42,589 nt of DNA from Caulobacter sp. GTDB taxonomy: Bacteria; Pseudomonadota; Alphaproteobacteria; Caulobacterales; Caulobacteraceae. The notes under the pieces are model-generated. The model was given only the letters and a program-made list of their open reading frames with translations. It did not search any database and had not been told where the DNA came from. The position numbers and the translations under genes were made by a program. The DNA lies in assembly GCA_021741355.1 (NCBI GenBank), contig JAIOXZ010000031.1, forward strand, positions 1-42,589, given 5' to 3'. Position 1 is the stretch's first letter, and each line of letters opens with the position of its first letter. This document shows, piece by piece, positions 25,481 to 35,019 of the stretch.

Positions 25481-26632
25481 ATGACCCTCGAGGCGACCAG
25501 CGACATCGAACAGAATGGCGGCATCTGGCGGTTTCCCGCCGGCCAGCCGCTGCTGCTCGATTCCGGCGCGCGCATCGACGGGCTCGAGGTCGCCTGGTCC
25601 AGCTATGGCGCGCTCAACGCCGACAAATCCAACGCCGTCCTGATCTGCCACGCCCTGACGCTCGACCAGCATGTCGCCGCGGTTCACCCGGTGACCGGCA
25701 AGCCGGGCTGGTGGACGCGGCTGGTGGGGCCGGGCAAGCCGCTCGATCCGGCGCGGCATTTCATCCTCTGCGCCAATGTGGTCGGCGGTTGTCAGGGCAC
25801 CACGGGCCCGGGCTCGATCAACGCGGCGACGGGCCGGCCCTGGGGTCTGACGTTCCCGGTGATCACCATCGCCGACATGGTCCGCGCCCAGGCGATGCTG
25901 GTCGAGGCCATGGGCATCGAGACCCTGCTGTGCGTCGTCGGCGGGTCGATGGGCGGCATGCAGGTGCTGCAGTGGGCGGCGGACTATCCCGAGCGGATGT
26001 TCAGCGCTGTCTGCGTGGCCTCGGCCGCGCGACACAGCGCCCAGAACATCGCCTTCCACGAGGTCGGCCGTCAGGCGATCATGGCTGATCCCGAATGGCG
26101 CGGCGGCGACTATGCCCACCACGGCGGCCGGCCCGAAAAGGGGCTGGCCGTCGCGCGGATGGCCGCCCACATCACCTATCTGTCCGAGACGGCGCTGCAG
26201 CGGAAGTTCGGCCGCGAGCTGCAGCGCGACGGCCTTAGCTGGGGCTTCGACGCCGACTTCCAGGTCGAGAGCTATCTGCGCCACCAGGGGGCGACCTTCG
26301 TCGACCGCTTCGACGCCAACAGCTACCTCTACATCACCCGGGCGATGGACTATTTCGACCTGGCGGCGTCGCATGGCGGGGTGCTGGCCGAGGCGTTCGG
26401 CGGGGCCAAGCACATCCGGTTCTGCGTGCTGTCGTTCACCTCCGACTGGCTCTATCCGACGGCCGAGAGCCGGCACATCGTGCGGGCGCTGAACGCCGCC
26501 GGCGCGCGCGCCAGCTTCGTCGAGATCGAGAGCGACAAGGGCCATGACGCCTTCCTGCTGGACGAGCCGGTGATGGACTCGGCGCTGTCCGGGTTCCTCG
26601 ATTCCGTCGACGCCGCGCGGGGCCTGAAATGA
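25481..26632 (+). CDS. metX: Homoserine O-acetyltransferase MetX
   Basis: A 383-residue alpha/beta-hydrolase-fold enzyme that activates homoserine with an acyl group for methionine synthesis. The catalytic Ser is in [12 protein letters not shown], the Asp in SDWLYP and the His in DKGHDAFL. Further markers are [22 protein letters not shown] and [14 protein letters not shown]. The acyl donor (acetyl- or succinyl-CoA) cannot be decided by eye. Start ATG at 25481; an upstream in-frame GTG/ATG adds 12 unconserved residues. metW overlaps its 3' end by 4 bp. Confidence 0.94.
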   Translation: MTLEATSDIEQNGGIWRFPAGQPLLLDSGARIDGLEVAWSSYGALNADKSNAVLICHALTLDQHVAAVHPVTGKPGWWTRLVGPGKPLDPARHFILCANVVGGCQGTTGPGSINAATGRPWGLTFPVITIADMVRAQAMLVEAMGIETLLCVVGGSMGGMQVLQWAADYPERMFSAVCVASAARHSAQNIAFHEVGRQAIMADPEWRGGDYAHHGGRPEKGLAVARMAAHITYLSETALQRKFGRELQRDGLSWGFDADFQVESYLRHQGATFVDRFDANSYLYITRAMDYFDLAASHGGVLAEAFGGAKHIRFCVLSFTSDWLYPTAESRHIVRALNAAGARASFVEIESDKGHDAFLLDEPVMDSALSGFLDSVDAARGLK

Positions 26633-27288
26633 CCGGCGTGCGCGAGGACTTCCGCGAGATCCTGCGGCTGGTGCGGCCCGGCGCGCGGGTGCTGGATGTC
26701 GGCTGCGGCGGCGGCGAGCTGCTGGAACTGCTGGCCCGCGAGAAGCAGGCCGACGGCCGCGGCGTCGAGATCAGCCCGCAGGGCGTGTCCGCCTGCCTGG
26801 CGCGGGGTCTGGCCGTGATGCAAGGGGACGCGGACCGCGACCTCGACCAGTTTCCCACCGGCGCCTTCGACTACGCCGTGCTCTCCCAGACGCTGCAGGC
26901 GACGCGCAATCCGCGCCGGGTTCTCAGCGAGCTGCTGCGGATCGCCGACCGGGCCGTCGTCAGCTTCCCGAATTTCGGCCACTGGCGGGTGCGCTGGTCG
27001 TTGCTGAGCCGGGGCCGTATGCCGGAGACGCGGTCGCTGCCCGAGCCCTGGTGGTCGACGCCCAATATCCACCTCTGCACCCTGGCCGACTTCAATGCGC
27101 TGGTCGCCGATCTGGACGTGCGGATAGAGGCCTGCGCGGCGCTGTCGGAGGGTCACCCGGCCCGCCCGATGAACCCGGACAGCGTGATCGAGAACTGGCG
27201 GGCGGAGGCGGCCCTGTTTCTGCTGGCCCGTCGAAGTGCAGCCCCCGTGGAACCGGACGCCGTCTCCCGCGATCTCTTTGGTGGATGA
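26629..27288 (+). CDS. metW: Methionine biosynthesis protein MetW
   Basis: A 219-residue class I methyltransferase-fold protein. It has the SAM-binding start [15 protein letters not shown], the second loop [48 protein letters not shown], and the [12 protein letters not shown] segment that marks MetW. In many proteobacteria metW follows metX and is needed for the acyltransferase activity in vivo. The ATG overlaps the metX stop as ATGA and its own TGA overlaps the next gene. Confidence 0.92.
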   Translation: MTGVREDFREILRLVRPGARVLDVGCGGGELLELLAREKQADGRGVEISPQGVSACLARGLAVMQGDADRDLDQFPTGAFDYAVLSQTLQATRNPRRVLSELLRIADRAVVSFPNFGHWRVRWSLLSRGRMPETRSLPEPWWSTPNIHLCTLADFNALVADLDVRIEACAALSEGHPARPMNPDSVIENWRAEAALFLLARRSAAPVEPDAVSRDLFGG

Positions 27289-28028
27289 AGCTTCGCCTGA
27301 TGACATGGAACGTCCACCGCTGTGTGGGCGTGGACCGCAAGCTCGATGTGGAACGGGTCGCTGACGTTATCGCCAGCTGCCGGGCCGACATCGTCGCGTT
27401 GCAGGAGCTGGACGTCGGGCGGCTGCGCACCCGCGGCGTCGACCAGGCGCACCGGCTGGCCGAGCTGCTGAAAATGCGGTCGCACTTTCACCCGGCGATC
27501 ATGGTGGAGGGTGAGCGCTATGGCGATGCGATCCTGACCGCCCTGCCCGAGCGGCTGGTCAAGACCGGCGCCCTGCCGGGCCTGCCGAAGATCAAGGCGC
27601 TGGAGCCGCGCGGCGCGCTCTGGGTCGCGGTCGATATCGGCGGCGTCGAGCTGCAGGTGATCAACACCCATCTGGGACTGGTCCCCCGCGAGCAACAGGT
27701 CCAGGTCGCTGAACTGCTGGGCGAGCGCTGGCTGGGGTCGGAGGGGTTCACTCCGCCGGCGGTGCTGCTCGGCGACTTCAACGCACTGCCGCTGTCCCAG
27801 ACCTACCGGATGCTGACCGCCGTGCTGCGCGACGCCCAGGAAGGGCGGGGCAAGGCGCCGACAGCGACCTTCCCCTCCGGCTTCCCGGTCCTGCGCATCG
27901 ACCACGTCTTCCTCGCCGGCGACATTTCCGTCACCGGTGTCGAGTCGCCGTTTGATCCGCGGTCGCGGGTGGCGTCGGATCATCTGCCGTTGATCGTCGA
28001 GCTGGAGGTTGCGGCGCTGGCGGCGTGA
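27285..28028 (+). CDS. Endonuclease/exonuclease/phosphatase (EEP) family protein
   Basis: A 247-residue EEP-fold hydrolase. It has the metal-binding WNVH near residue 8, the Glu in ALQELDVG, GDAILTA, the NTHLGL His, GDFNALP and the C-terminal IDHVFLAG and SDHLPLIVEL motifs. It starts with ATGA overlapping metW. The final 98 bp overlap the 3' end of the phospholipase D gene on the other strand. EEP proteins next to a PLD gene are common and may act on membrane lipids or related phosphodiesters. That link is inference. Confidence 0.9.
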   Translation: MKLRLMTWNVHRCVGVDRKLDVERVADVIASCRADIVALQELDVGRLRTRGVDQAHRLAELLKMRSHFHPAIMVEGERYGDAILTALPERLVKTGALPGLPKIKALEPRGALWVAVDIGGVELQVINTHLGLVPREQQVQVAELLGERWLGSEGFTPPAVLLGDFNALPLSQTYRMLTAVLRDAQEGRGKAPTATFPSGFPVLRIDHVFLAGDISVTGVESPFDPRSRVASDHLPLIVELEVAALAA

Positions 28029-29427
28029 CCATGTCCCGCTGCGCGTCGAGGCGTTTGCGGCGTATCCACGGCCGCCAGGCGTCTGATGGCGCGATAGGGT
28101 CGCCGAGACACCAGGCGGTGATGAACGTTTCGATCGGGCCCAGCGGCCGGGGCTCCATGGGCTTCAGCCGGCGGGGCGCGCCGTCCAGCCGGTCGATGGC
28201 GGCGGCCAGACTGCCGGTCTGTTGGATCGCCGCCTCGGTCTCCGGCAGGCTGCGCCCGAGATAGTGGCCGATCAGCAGATTGCGGAAGGTCTCGATGGTC
28301 TCGCGCGCCATTCCGCCCGTCTGGCCGTCCCGGACCTCGAAGGCCAGGTCCAGCTCGCTGTCCAGGCCGTTCGAACGGTTGTTGAGATTGGCCGACCCGA
28401 TCCGCAGGAAGCGATCGTCGATGATCGTCACCTTGGAATGAACGATAATCTGCCTGCCCGCACGGGTGCGGGCCGTCAGGGCGCGGAAGCGGCCGTGCAC
28501 ATCCGCCGCCATGAGCTTGCCGATGGCCGAGATCCGGGCGCTGTCCATGGTCAGCCGGTCGAAGAAGCTGGGGCTGGAGGCCGGACCGATGACCAGCACC
28601 TCCGGCCCGTCCGCCTCAGCCAGCCGCCGCGACAGGGCCTCCACCACCGTCGGCGAGGTCAGGTACTGGTTCTCGATGTAGATCGACCGCCGGGCCGCCG
28701 CGATCGAGGCGAGGTGCAGCCGCAGGCCTTCCATGACCTCCGGCTGGCCCTTCCAGCCGGGCATCGTCCGCACCAGGCTGACGTCGTGGCCGATGAGGTC
28801 CGGCGTCACCGAGGCCGGCCACGGCGATTCCCGCGAGAGATCCACCTCCGGCAGGTCGAGCCGTCCGCCGCCGGCGCGCGCCCAGCGATCCACGAACAGC
28901 CGGGCGCAGTCCTGCGCCGCCGGGCCTTCGATCATCACTGAGACATCGTGGCGGGCGGGGTAGCGGCGCAGGTTCGGCAGGCGTCGGTGCGGGTCGCCGT
29001 CGCTGTGTTCGCAGGTGTCCCAGCGGTCGGCGCCGAGATCCCCGCCGCTGACGAAGGCCACCCGCCCGTCGATGATCAGCGCCTTCTGATGATGGCAGGC
29101 GCTGGCGGGCAGGGTGGAATCGAGCCGGAATTTGACCTTCGAGCCGACAAACTCCGCCAGCGCCCGCTGCGGGGCAAACCCCTGCGAGGCGTTGATCGGA
29201 AAGGGCATGTCCCAGGCCAGCACCCGCACATCGAGGCCCGGATGCAGGGCCGCCATGCGCCGGAGCAACAGACCCAGCCGGTCGGCGGTCGCCGGATCGC
29301 CGCTGCGGGCGACCTGGTCGGGCTGGAGGCGCGTGAGCGGGTCGAACACCCAGGCCAGCAGCCAGATCGAACGCCGGGCCTGCTTCATGGCGGCCTTCAC
29401 CGCGGTGAAGTAATCCGCGCCGTCCAC
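27931..29427 (-). CDS. Phospholipase D / cardiolipin synthase-like protein
   Basis: From the first standard start (GTG 29427) the protein has 498 residues, with two HKD motifs: HHQKALIIDGRVAFVSGGDL and HSKVTIIDDRFLRIGSANLNNRS. The frame stays open upstream to a TGA near 29520. Translated from an ATT at 29496 it gains 23 residues (including TDILRDGDTCWR and AKADALAFL) that look like the usual PLD-family N-terminus, so the true start is probably at that ATT or the initiator is mutated. The last 33 residues are Pro/Thr/Asp-rich and antisense to the end of the EEP gene. It probably transfers or hydrolyses phosphatidyl groups. Confidence 0.88.
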   Translation of the reverse strand: MDGADYFTAVKAAMKQARRSIWLLAWVFDPLTRLQPDQVARSGDPATADRLGLLLRRMAALHPGLDVRVLAWDMPFPINASQGFAPQRALAEFVGSKVKFRLDSTLPASACHHQKALIIDGRVAFVSGGDLGADRWDTCEHSDGDPHRRLPNLRRYPARHDVSVMIEGPAAQDCARLFVDRWARAGGGRLDLPEVDLSRESPWPASVTPDLIGHDVSLVRTMPGWKGQPEVMEGLRLHLASIAAARRSIYIENQYLTSPTVVEALSRRLAEADGPEVLVIGPASSPSFFDRLTMDSARISAIGKLMAADVHGRFRALTARTRAGRQIIVHSKVTIIDDRFLRIGSANLNNRSNGLDSELDLAFEVRDGQTGGMARETIETFRNLLIGHYLGRSLPETEAAIQQTGSLAAAIDRLDGAPRRLKPMEPRPLGPIETFITAWCLGDPIAPSDAWRPWIRRKRLDAQRDMVTPPAPQPPARRSTADDPTPPATADQTATRHR

Positions 29428-29547
29428 GAGGAACGCCAGCGCGTCGGCCTTCGCCGTTCGCCAGCAGGTATCGCCGTCCCGTAGAATGTCCGTAATGCCG
29501 CCCCGTCGCCGTTCAGGGCATCAACGCGCAAGCCTTCCGGCGGCTCC

Positions 29548-29647
29548 CTGGAGCGGGACCCGATTTGACGGAATCAAATCGGCCGCTCCAGGTTCTTTGC
29601 TGTCGCGCGTTTGATCCGATTACCGGTTCCCACTAATCGGAACGCGC
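29548..29647. repeat. Double-hairpin intergenic element after the PII gene
   Basis: Two similar bulged hairpins side by side. Hairpin A: CTGGAGCGG (29548-29556), bulge GAC, CCGATTTGA (29560-29568), loop CGGAA, then TCAAATCGG and CCGCTCCAG to 29591. Hairpin B: GCGCGT (29605-29610), bulge TTGA, TCCGATTA (29615-29622), an 11-base loop, TAATCGGA and ACGCGC to 29647. Both have one unpaired 3-4 base bulge in the same arm. Hairpin B ends 1 bp from the PII stop, so it may end or protect that mRNA. It looks like a dispersed palindromic element. Confidence 0.8.
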
Positions 29648-29648
29648 T

Positions 29649-29993
29649 CTAGCCGGCGATCGCCGCGGCGCCGGTTTCACCCGTGCGGATGCGCAGGACC
29701 TGGTCCAGGTCCATGACGAACACCTTGCCGTCGCCGATCTTGCCGGTGTTCGCCGTGCGGACGATGGCGTCGAGGATCGCCTGGACCACGTCGTCCGGCG
29801 CGGCGATCTCCAGCTTCACCTTGGGCAGCAGCTTCACCTCGTACTCGGCGCCGCGATAGACCTCGGTCTTGCCCTTCTGCCGGCCGTAGCCGCGCACCTC
29901 GGTGACGGTCAGACCCGAGGCGCCGGCCTCCGTCACCCCGTCGAGTACGGCGTCCAGTCGGCTGGGCTTGATGATGGCGACGATCATTTTCAT
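29649..29993 (-). CDS. PII signal-transduction protein (GlnB/GlnK type)
   Basis: A 114-residue PII protein. It begins MKMIVAIIKPSRLDAV and has the T-loop RGYGRQKGKTEVYRGAEYEVKLLPKVKLE region with Tyr51, the uridylylation site, intact. The B-loop is TGKIGDGKVFV. PII proteins sense 2-oxoglutarate, ATP/ADP and glutamine and control ammonium assimilation and transport. Unusually for GlnK there is no amtB next to it, and no glnA as for GlnB, so the paralogue type cannot be settled. A GGAG Shine-Dalgarno lies 8 bases before the ATG. Confidence 0.93.
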   Translation of the reverse strand: MKMIVAIIKPSRLDAVLDGVTEAGASGLTVTEVRGYGRQKGKTEVYRGAEYEVKLLPKVKLEIAAPDDVVQAILDAIVRTANTGKIGDGKVFVMDLDQVLRIRTGETGAAAIAG

Positions 29994-30035
29994 GGCGGCG
30001 GCTCCGGTCGGACGTCGGCGTGGCGAAAGGCCAAG

Positions 30036-30824
30036 CTAGGGCGAAACTGGTCCGGCCGCCAAGGGGTCTTGCTGCATTGCGGTATCCGGTGAGCGTCCGG
30101 CGGGCGCCGGCGGGACGGGAACCAGCGTTCCGGGCGCGAAAACCCTGGCCCTGGCGCGCACGCCCTTGGGTTTCACGGCAAACGTCTGCTTGACCGCCTC
30201 CATCAGGATCACCCCGCCCAGCGGCGGCCAGAGCCAGGCGCCGATCTGTTCGAATCCCTCCGCCCAGCGCGCGGTCCAGGCGAACGGCGGCGCGTAGAGG
30301 GCGCGGGTCCAGCCGGACGGTTCCAGCTCCGCGTCGCGCAGCACCTGTTCCAGCTGGGCGCGGCTCCAGGGCCGGCCGTGGCCGAACGGGGTGCCCTCGG
30401 CGTTGGACCACAGGCCGTTGCGGGCGGCGACCGCGACGATCACCCGGCCAGACGGCGCCAGCACGCGGCAAACCTCGGACATCAGACCGACGGCGTCATC
30501 GGCCTCTTCCAGCGCGTGGACGCAGAGCACGCGGTCAAACAGGGCGTTGGTCAGGGGCAGGGCGGTCTCGTGGCCGATGCAGGCGAGGTTGCGGCCAACC
30601 GCCGGCCAGACCTCGACCCCCTGGGTCGCGGGCATCATCGCCACCGTGCGTCGGGCGCGATCGCGGAACTGTTCGAGGTAGGGTGTGGGGTAGCCGACGC
30701 CGAGGATATCGAGCCCGCGCGGGTCGCCCCAGGCCTCGGCCACCTTGCGGCCGACCATCTCCCGCGCCGCCCGCCCGCGTGCGGAGGCGTAGAAGGCCCT
30801 CAGTTCCAGAACGTCGCGGCGCAT
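30036..30824 (-). CDS. Class I SAM-dependent methyltransferase
   Basis: A 262-residue protein. The SAM-binding core shows ILGVGYPTPYLEQF in place of the usual glycine motif I, then FDRVLCVHALEEADDAVGLMSEVCRVLAPSGRVIVAVA. Residues 175-200 are aromatic-rich (TARWAEGFEQIGAWLWPP). The C-terminal 60 residues are basic and Pro-rich. Motif I is degenerate (GVGYPTP), so SAM binding should not be taken for granted. The substrate is unknown. It is divergent from gloB across 70 bp. Confidence 0.82.
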   Translation of the reverse strand: MRRDVLELRAFYASARGRAAREMVGRKVAEAWGDPRGLDILGVGYPTPYLEQFRDRARRTVAMMPATQGVEVWPAVGRNLACIGHETALPLTNALFDRVLCVHALEEADDAVGLMSEVCRVLAPSGRVIVAVAARNGLWSNAEGTPFGHGRPWSRAQLEQVLRDAELEPSGWTRALYAPPFAWTARWAEGFEQIGAWLWPPLGGVILMEAVKQTFAVKPKGVRARARVFAPGTLVPVPPAPAGRSPDTAMQQDPLAAGPVSP

Positions 30825-30894
30825 TCGCGCTCCCGTTTCGAGTCGCTGTCAATGTAGGGTGGCGATGTCCCCGCCGTCACTGCCCGAGGCCGTC

Positions 30895-31647
30895 ATGACT
30901 CTCACCGTCCACCAGTTTCCCTGTCTGTCCGACAACTACGGATTCCTGATCCGCGATGACGCGACCGGCCAGGCGGCCTGTATCGACACGCCGGACGCCG
31001 CCGCCATCCTGCGCGAGCTGAAAACGCTGGGCTGGACCCTGACCCATATTCTCAACACCCACTGGCACCCCGACCACGCCGGCGGCAACGCGGAGATCAA
31101 GGCGGCCACCGGCTGCCAGGTGGTCGGTCCGGCCGAGGTCGAGCGGCTCGGGACCGCGCCGGACCGGGTCGTCGATGACGGTGATGTAGTGATGCTGGGC
31201 GAGACCCGGTTCGAGGTGATCAACACCGGCGGCCATACGCTCGGACACATCACCTTCCACGACGCCGCCGACCAGATCGCCTTTGTCGGCGACACCCTGT
31301 TCGCGCTGGGCTGCGGCCGGCTCTTTGAGGGCACGCCGCAACAGATGTGGGCGAGCCTGGCGAAGCTGACCGCCCTGCCGGACGCCACGGCCGTCTACTG
31401 CGCGCACGAATACACCGCCTCCAACGCCCGCTTCGCCCTGTCGGTCGACGCCGATCCGGCGCTGAAACGCCGCGCGGATGCGATCTTCGCCGCCCGCGAG
31501 AAGGGCGAATGGACGGTGCCGACCAGCATCGGTCTGGAGAAGGCGACCAATCCCTTCCTGCGCGCGCCGTTGCTGCGGCCCGACATCGCCGACCCGGCGG
31601 AGGCCTTCGGCGCGGTGCGGGCGGCCAAGGACAGCTTCAAGGGATGA
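30895..31647 (+). CDS. gloB: Hydroxyacylglutathione hydrolase (glyoxalase II)
   Basis: A 250-residue MBL-fold enzyme that hydrolyses S-D-lactoylglutathione in methylglyoxal detoxification. It has the motif THWHPDHAGG, GHTLGHI, the bridging Asp in VGDTLFALGCGRLFEG, the late His in YCAHEYTASNARFAL, and the C-terminal glutathione-binding helical region ending AAKDSFKG. The length is normal. The ATG at 30895 is preferred over the in-frame start at 30859 because the family begins MTLTVHQFPCLSDNYG. The stop overlaps the DUF985 start. Confidence 0.93.
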   Translation: MTLTVHQFPCLSDNYGFLIRDDATGQAACIDTPDAAAILRELKTLGWTLTHILNTHWHPDHAGGNAEIKAATGCQVVGPAEVERLGTAPDRVVDDGDVVMLGETRFEVINTGGHTLGHITFHDAADQIAFVGDTLFALGCGRLFEGTPQQMWASLAKLTALPDATAVYCAHEYTASNARFALSVDADPALKRRADAIFAAREKGEWTVPTSIGLEKATNPFLRAPLLRPDIADPAEAFGAVRAAKDSFKG

Positions 31648-32057
31648 CGGCCGCCGAGGTCATCGCCCTGCTCGATCTCGCGCCGCATCCGGAAGGCGGC
31701 TGGTACCGCCAGACCTTTCGCGACACGACCGGACCCGAAGGACGTGGGGCCTCGACGGCGATCTACTTTATGCTTGAGGCCGGGCAGGAAAGCCGCTGGC
31801 ATCGGGTGGACGCCGCCGAGGTCTGGCACTTCCATGCCGGCGCGTCGCTGCTGCTGACCATCGGCGCGGTCGAGCACCGGCTGGGCGCGGACCTGGCCGC
31901 CGGCGAACGCCCGCAGGCCGTCGTGCCGACCGGCGTCTGGCAGAAGGCGCGCTCGCTGGGGGACTGGACGCTGGTCGGCTGCACCGTCGCGCCGGGCTTC
32001 GACTTCGCCGGCTTCGAGATGGCGCCGGAAGGGTGGGAGCCGCCTATTTCGTCGTGA
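31644..32057 (+). CDS. DUF985 (cupin-like) protein
   Basis: A 137-residue cupin of the DUF985 family. Markers are LDLAPHPEGGWYRQTFRD, SRWHRVDAAEVWHFHAGA, with the metal-type His residues, and the ending GWEPPISS. Function is unknown, perhaps sugar- or small-molecule-related. It overlaps gloB by 4 bp (ATGA) and its stop overlaps the convergent exported-protein gene by 14 bp. Confidence 0.88.
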   Translation: MTAAEVIALLDLAPHPEGGWYRQTFRDTTGPEGRGASTAIYFMLEAGQESRWHRVDAAEVWHFHAGASLLLTIGAVEHRLGADLAAGERPQAVVPTGVWQKARSLGDWTLVGCTVAPGFDFAGFEMAPEGWEPPISS

Positions 32058-32817
32058 CGAACGCGATCCGTTCGGAGGAGGGGCGGCCGGCGACGCCGAG
32101 CGCCGGGCTAACCACCACCAGCAGGGTGCCGGCGCGCAGGGCGACTTCGGGACGGCGTCCCTCGACGATGATCACCCGCTGGATTCTCGACATCAGGGCC
32201 GCGCCGTCGGGCCGACGCGAGACCCGTTCGATGGCCATGACCGTCAGGATCGCGGCGTCTGCGATCAGGGTCGAGGAGACGGGCGTGGCCTCGGACTCGA
32301 AACTGATCCGGTGGCGGGCCAGCCGGCTGGCCCGGGTGCTGGCGGCGAGCAGCACGCGCCACAGATCGACCGGGCCGATCACCTTCAGCCGGATTGGCGG
32401 CGAGGCGCCGACCAACGACGCAGAGGCGCCGGCCGGCCGCTTGCCGGTGAACAGGGTCAGACCGCCGACGCGCGTGGCGCGCAGCAGCACCTGGCCGATG
32501 TCGTTCTTGTAGATGACGTCGCCGCGCGGCCCGATCTGCGGCTGCAGCACCCAGATCTCGGGGCTGTCCTCGAACCGCAGCAACGCGCGGTCGTTGGAGC
32601 GGTCGAGGATGAAGCCCTCGCCGGTCTCGGAGACGTAGCGGGCGACCGGCGGGGGCGGCGCCTGGCGCTGGCCCTCGGCCGGGCGCTCGGGAAACAGGAA
32701 ATCCTTGAGCGACGGAGCCTGTGCGAACGCCGGTCCCGCCATGCCGGAGCACAGCAGGGTCAGCGTCGCCGCGACTGTCGCCGCGACCGCAGGAAACCGG
32801 ATTTCGGTACGCGCCAT
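32044..32817 (-). CDS. Exported protein of unknown function
   Basis: A 257-residue protein with a clear Sec signal peptide (cleavage near GPAFA-QA). The mature part has a Pro-rich start (PPPPVARYVSETGEGFILDRS), then a beta-rich region with DVIYKNDIGQVLLRATRVGGLTLFTG, and a C-terminal domain with SSTLIADAAILTVMAIERV and VVVSPALGVAGRPSSERIAFV. It may belong to DUF4908, a Caulobacterales family, but I cannot confirm that. No catalytic residues were recognised. The 3' end overlaps the convergent DUF985 gene by 14 bp. Confidence 0.8.
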   Translation of the reverse strand: MARTEIRFPAVAATVAATLTLLCSGMAGPAFAQAPSLKDFLFPERPAEGQRQAPPPPVARYVSETGEGFILDRSNDRALLRFEDSPEIWVLQPQIGPRGDVIYKNDIGQVLLRATRVGGLTLFTGKRPAGASASLVGASPPIRLKVIGPVDLWRVLLAASTRASRLARHRISFESEATPVSSTLIADAAILTVMAIERVSRRPDGAALMSRIQRVIIVEGRRPEVALRAGTLLVVVSPALGVAGRPSSERIAFVTTK

Positions 32818-32880
32818 CCCCTCGGTTCTGCACCGTGACTGGGGCGATTCTTGGACGGGTTCGGGGAGGGGGGCAAGCAC

Positions 32881-32952
32881 GGGGACATGCACTTCAGTGC
32901 GTGTCCCCATTTTGCCGGTTGAGAGGGGACACGCACTGAAGTGCATGTCCCC
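32881..32952. repeat. REPIN-like inverted repeat
   Basis: Two 28-base arms (32881-32908 and 32925-32952) are exact reverse complements of each other, with a 16-base spacer. Each arm is itself an imperfect palindrome: GGGGACA, one mismatch, GCAC, loop TTCA, GTGC, one mismatch, TGTCCCC. This nested design, a pair of REPs in opposite orientation, is that of REPINs mobilised by RAYT transposases. No RAYT gene is in the window. It sits 8 bp beyond the phaB stop and may also act as a transcription barrier. Confidence 0.85.
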
Positions 32953-32960
32953 GCACAACA

Positions 32961-33686
32961 TCAGGAAGCCAGGTACTGACCGCCATTGAGCGTGAAGGTC
33001 GCGCCCGTGACGAAGCCCGCGCGTTCGCCGGCGAGGTAGGAGACCATATCGGCGATCTCCTCGCCCTTGCCGAGGCGGCCGACGGGGATGCCCGCGACGA
33101 TGCCGGCCAGGACGTTTTCCGGCACGCCGGCGACCATGTCGGTGTCGATGTAGCCGGGGCAGATCACGTTGACGGTGATGCCCTTCTTGGCGTTTTCGAG
33201 CGCCAGCGCCTTGGTGAAGCCGATCAGGCCGGCCTTGGCGGCGGAGTAGTTGGTCTGGCCGACCTGGCCCTTCTGGCCGTTGATCGAGCTGATGTTGATG
33301 ACCCGGCCCCAGCTGCGCTCGCGCATGCCCTCGATGACCGGACGGGTCATGTTGAAGGCGCTGTCCATGTTCACGCGGATGACCTCGCTCCACTGCTCAT
33401 AGGTCATCTTGTGGAAGAAGCCGTCGCGGGTGATGCCGGCGTTGTTGACCAGCACCTCGATCGGGCCGAGCGCGTCCTCGACTTGCTTCACCGCGCGGGC
33501 GCAGTCCTCGAAGTTGCCGACGTTGCCCTTGACCACCTGGACGCCGAGTTCCTCGGCGGTCTCGGCGGCGGCCTTGTCATTGCCCGAATAGCCGGCCGCG
33601 ACCTTCATGCCGTCGGCCTTCAGCCGCTCGACGATCGCCTTGCCGATGCCGCGGGTCCCGCCCGTGACGAATGCAACCCTGCTCAT
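32961..33686 (-). CDS. phaB: Acetoacetyl-CoA reductase (PhaB)
   Basis: A 241-residue short-chain dehydrogenase that reduces acetoacetyl-CoA to (R)-3-hydroxybutyryl-CoA with NADPH for polyhydroxybutyrate. Markers are TGGTRGIG for the cofactor, NNAGITRD, the catalytic Ser in NISSINGQKGQ, Tyr-x-x-x-Lys in TNYSAAKAG, and PGYIDTDMV. The MTYEQWSEVIRVNMDSAFNMTRPVI stretch fits PhaB better than FabG. phaA lies upstream on the same strand with a 42-bp gap containing a T-rich run. Confidence 0.92.
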   Translation of the reverse strand: MSRVAFVTGGTRGIGKAIVERLKADGMKVAAGYSGNDKAAAETAEELGVQVVKGNVGNFEDCARAVKQVEDALGPIEVLVNNAGITRDGFFHKMTYEQWSEVIRVNMDSAFNMTRPVIEGMRERSWGRVINISSINGQKGQVGQTNYSAAKAGLIGFTKALALENAKKGITVNVICPGYIDTDMVAGVPENVLAGIVAGIPVGRLGKGEEIADMVSYLAGERAGFVTGATFTLNGGQYLAS

Positions 33687-33728
33687 GCGCTTCTTCCCTG
33701 CAGATTAGTGTTTGTTTTTATGGGTATT

Positions 33729-34904
<1,176 letters not shown>

Positions 34905-35019
34905 GGAAGTTTCTCCGTCGTTCCCTGCGCGGCGTCCCCGGCGGTTACGAGCCCGGAGCGCTCATTTTTCGTTGTGAGGCCGCACCTTGCATAAACAGAC
35001 GCTGTTCGTCGACTGTTCG

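Noticed and set aside
29428..29496. Frameshift as the cause of the missing phospholipase D N-terminus
   Set aside because: The family-like upstream residues are in the same frame as the rest; only the initiator codon is non-standard.
32881..32952. Ordinary Rho-independent terminator of phaB
   Set aside because: There is no T-run after the repeat and each arm is itself a hairpin, which fits a REPIN-like unit better, though it may still affect the transcript.
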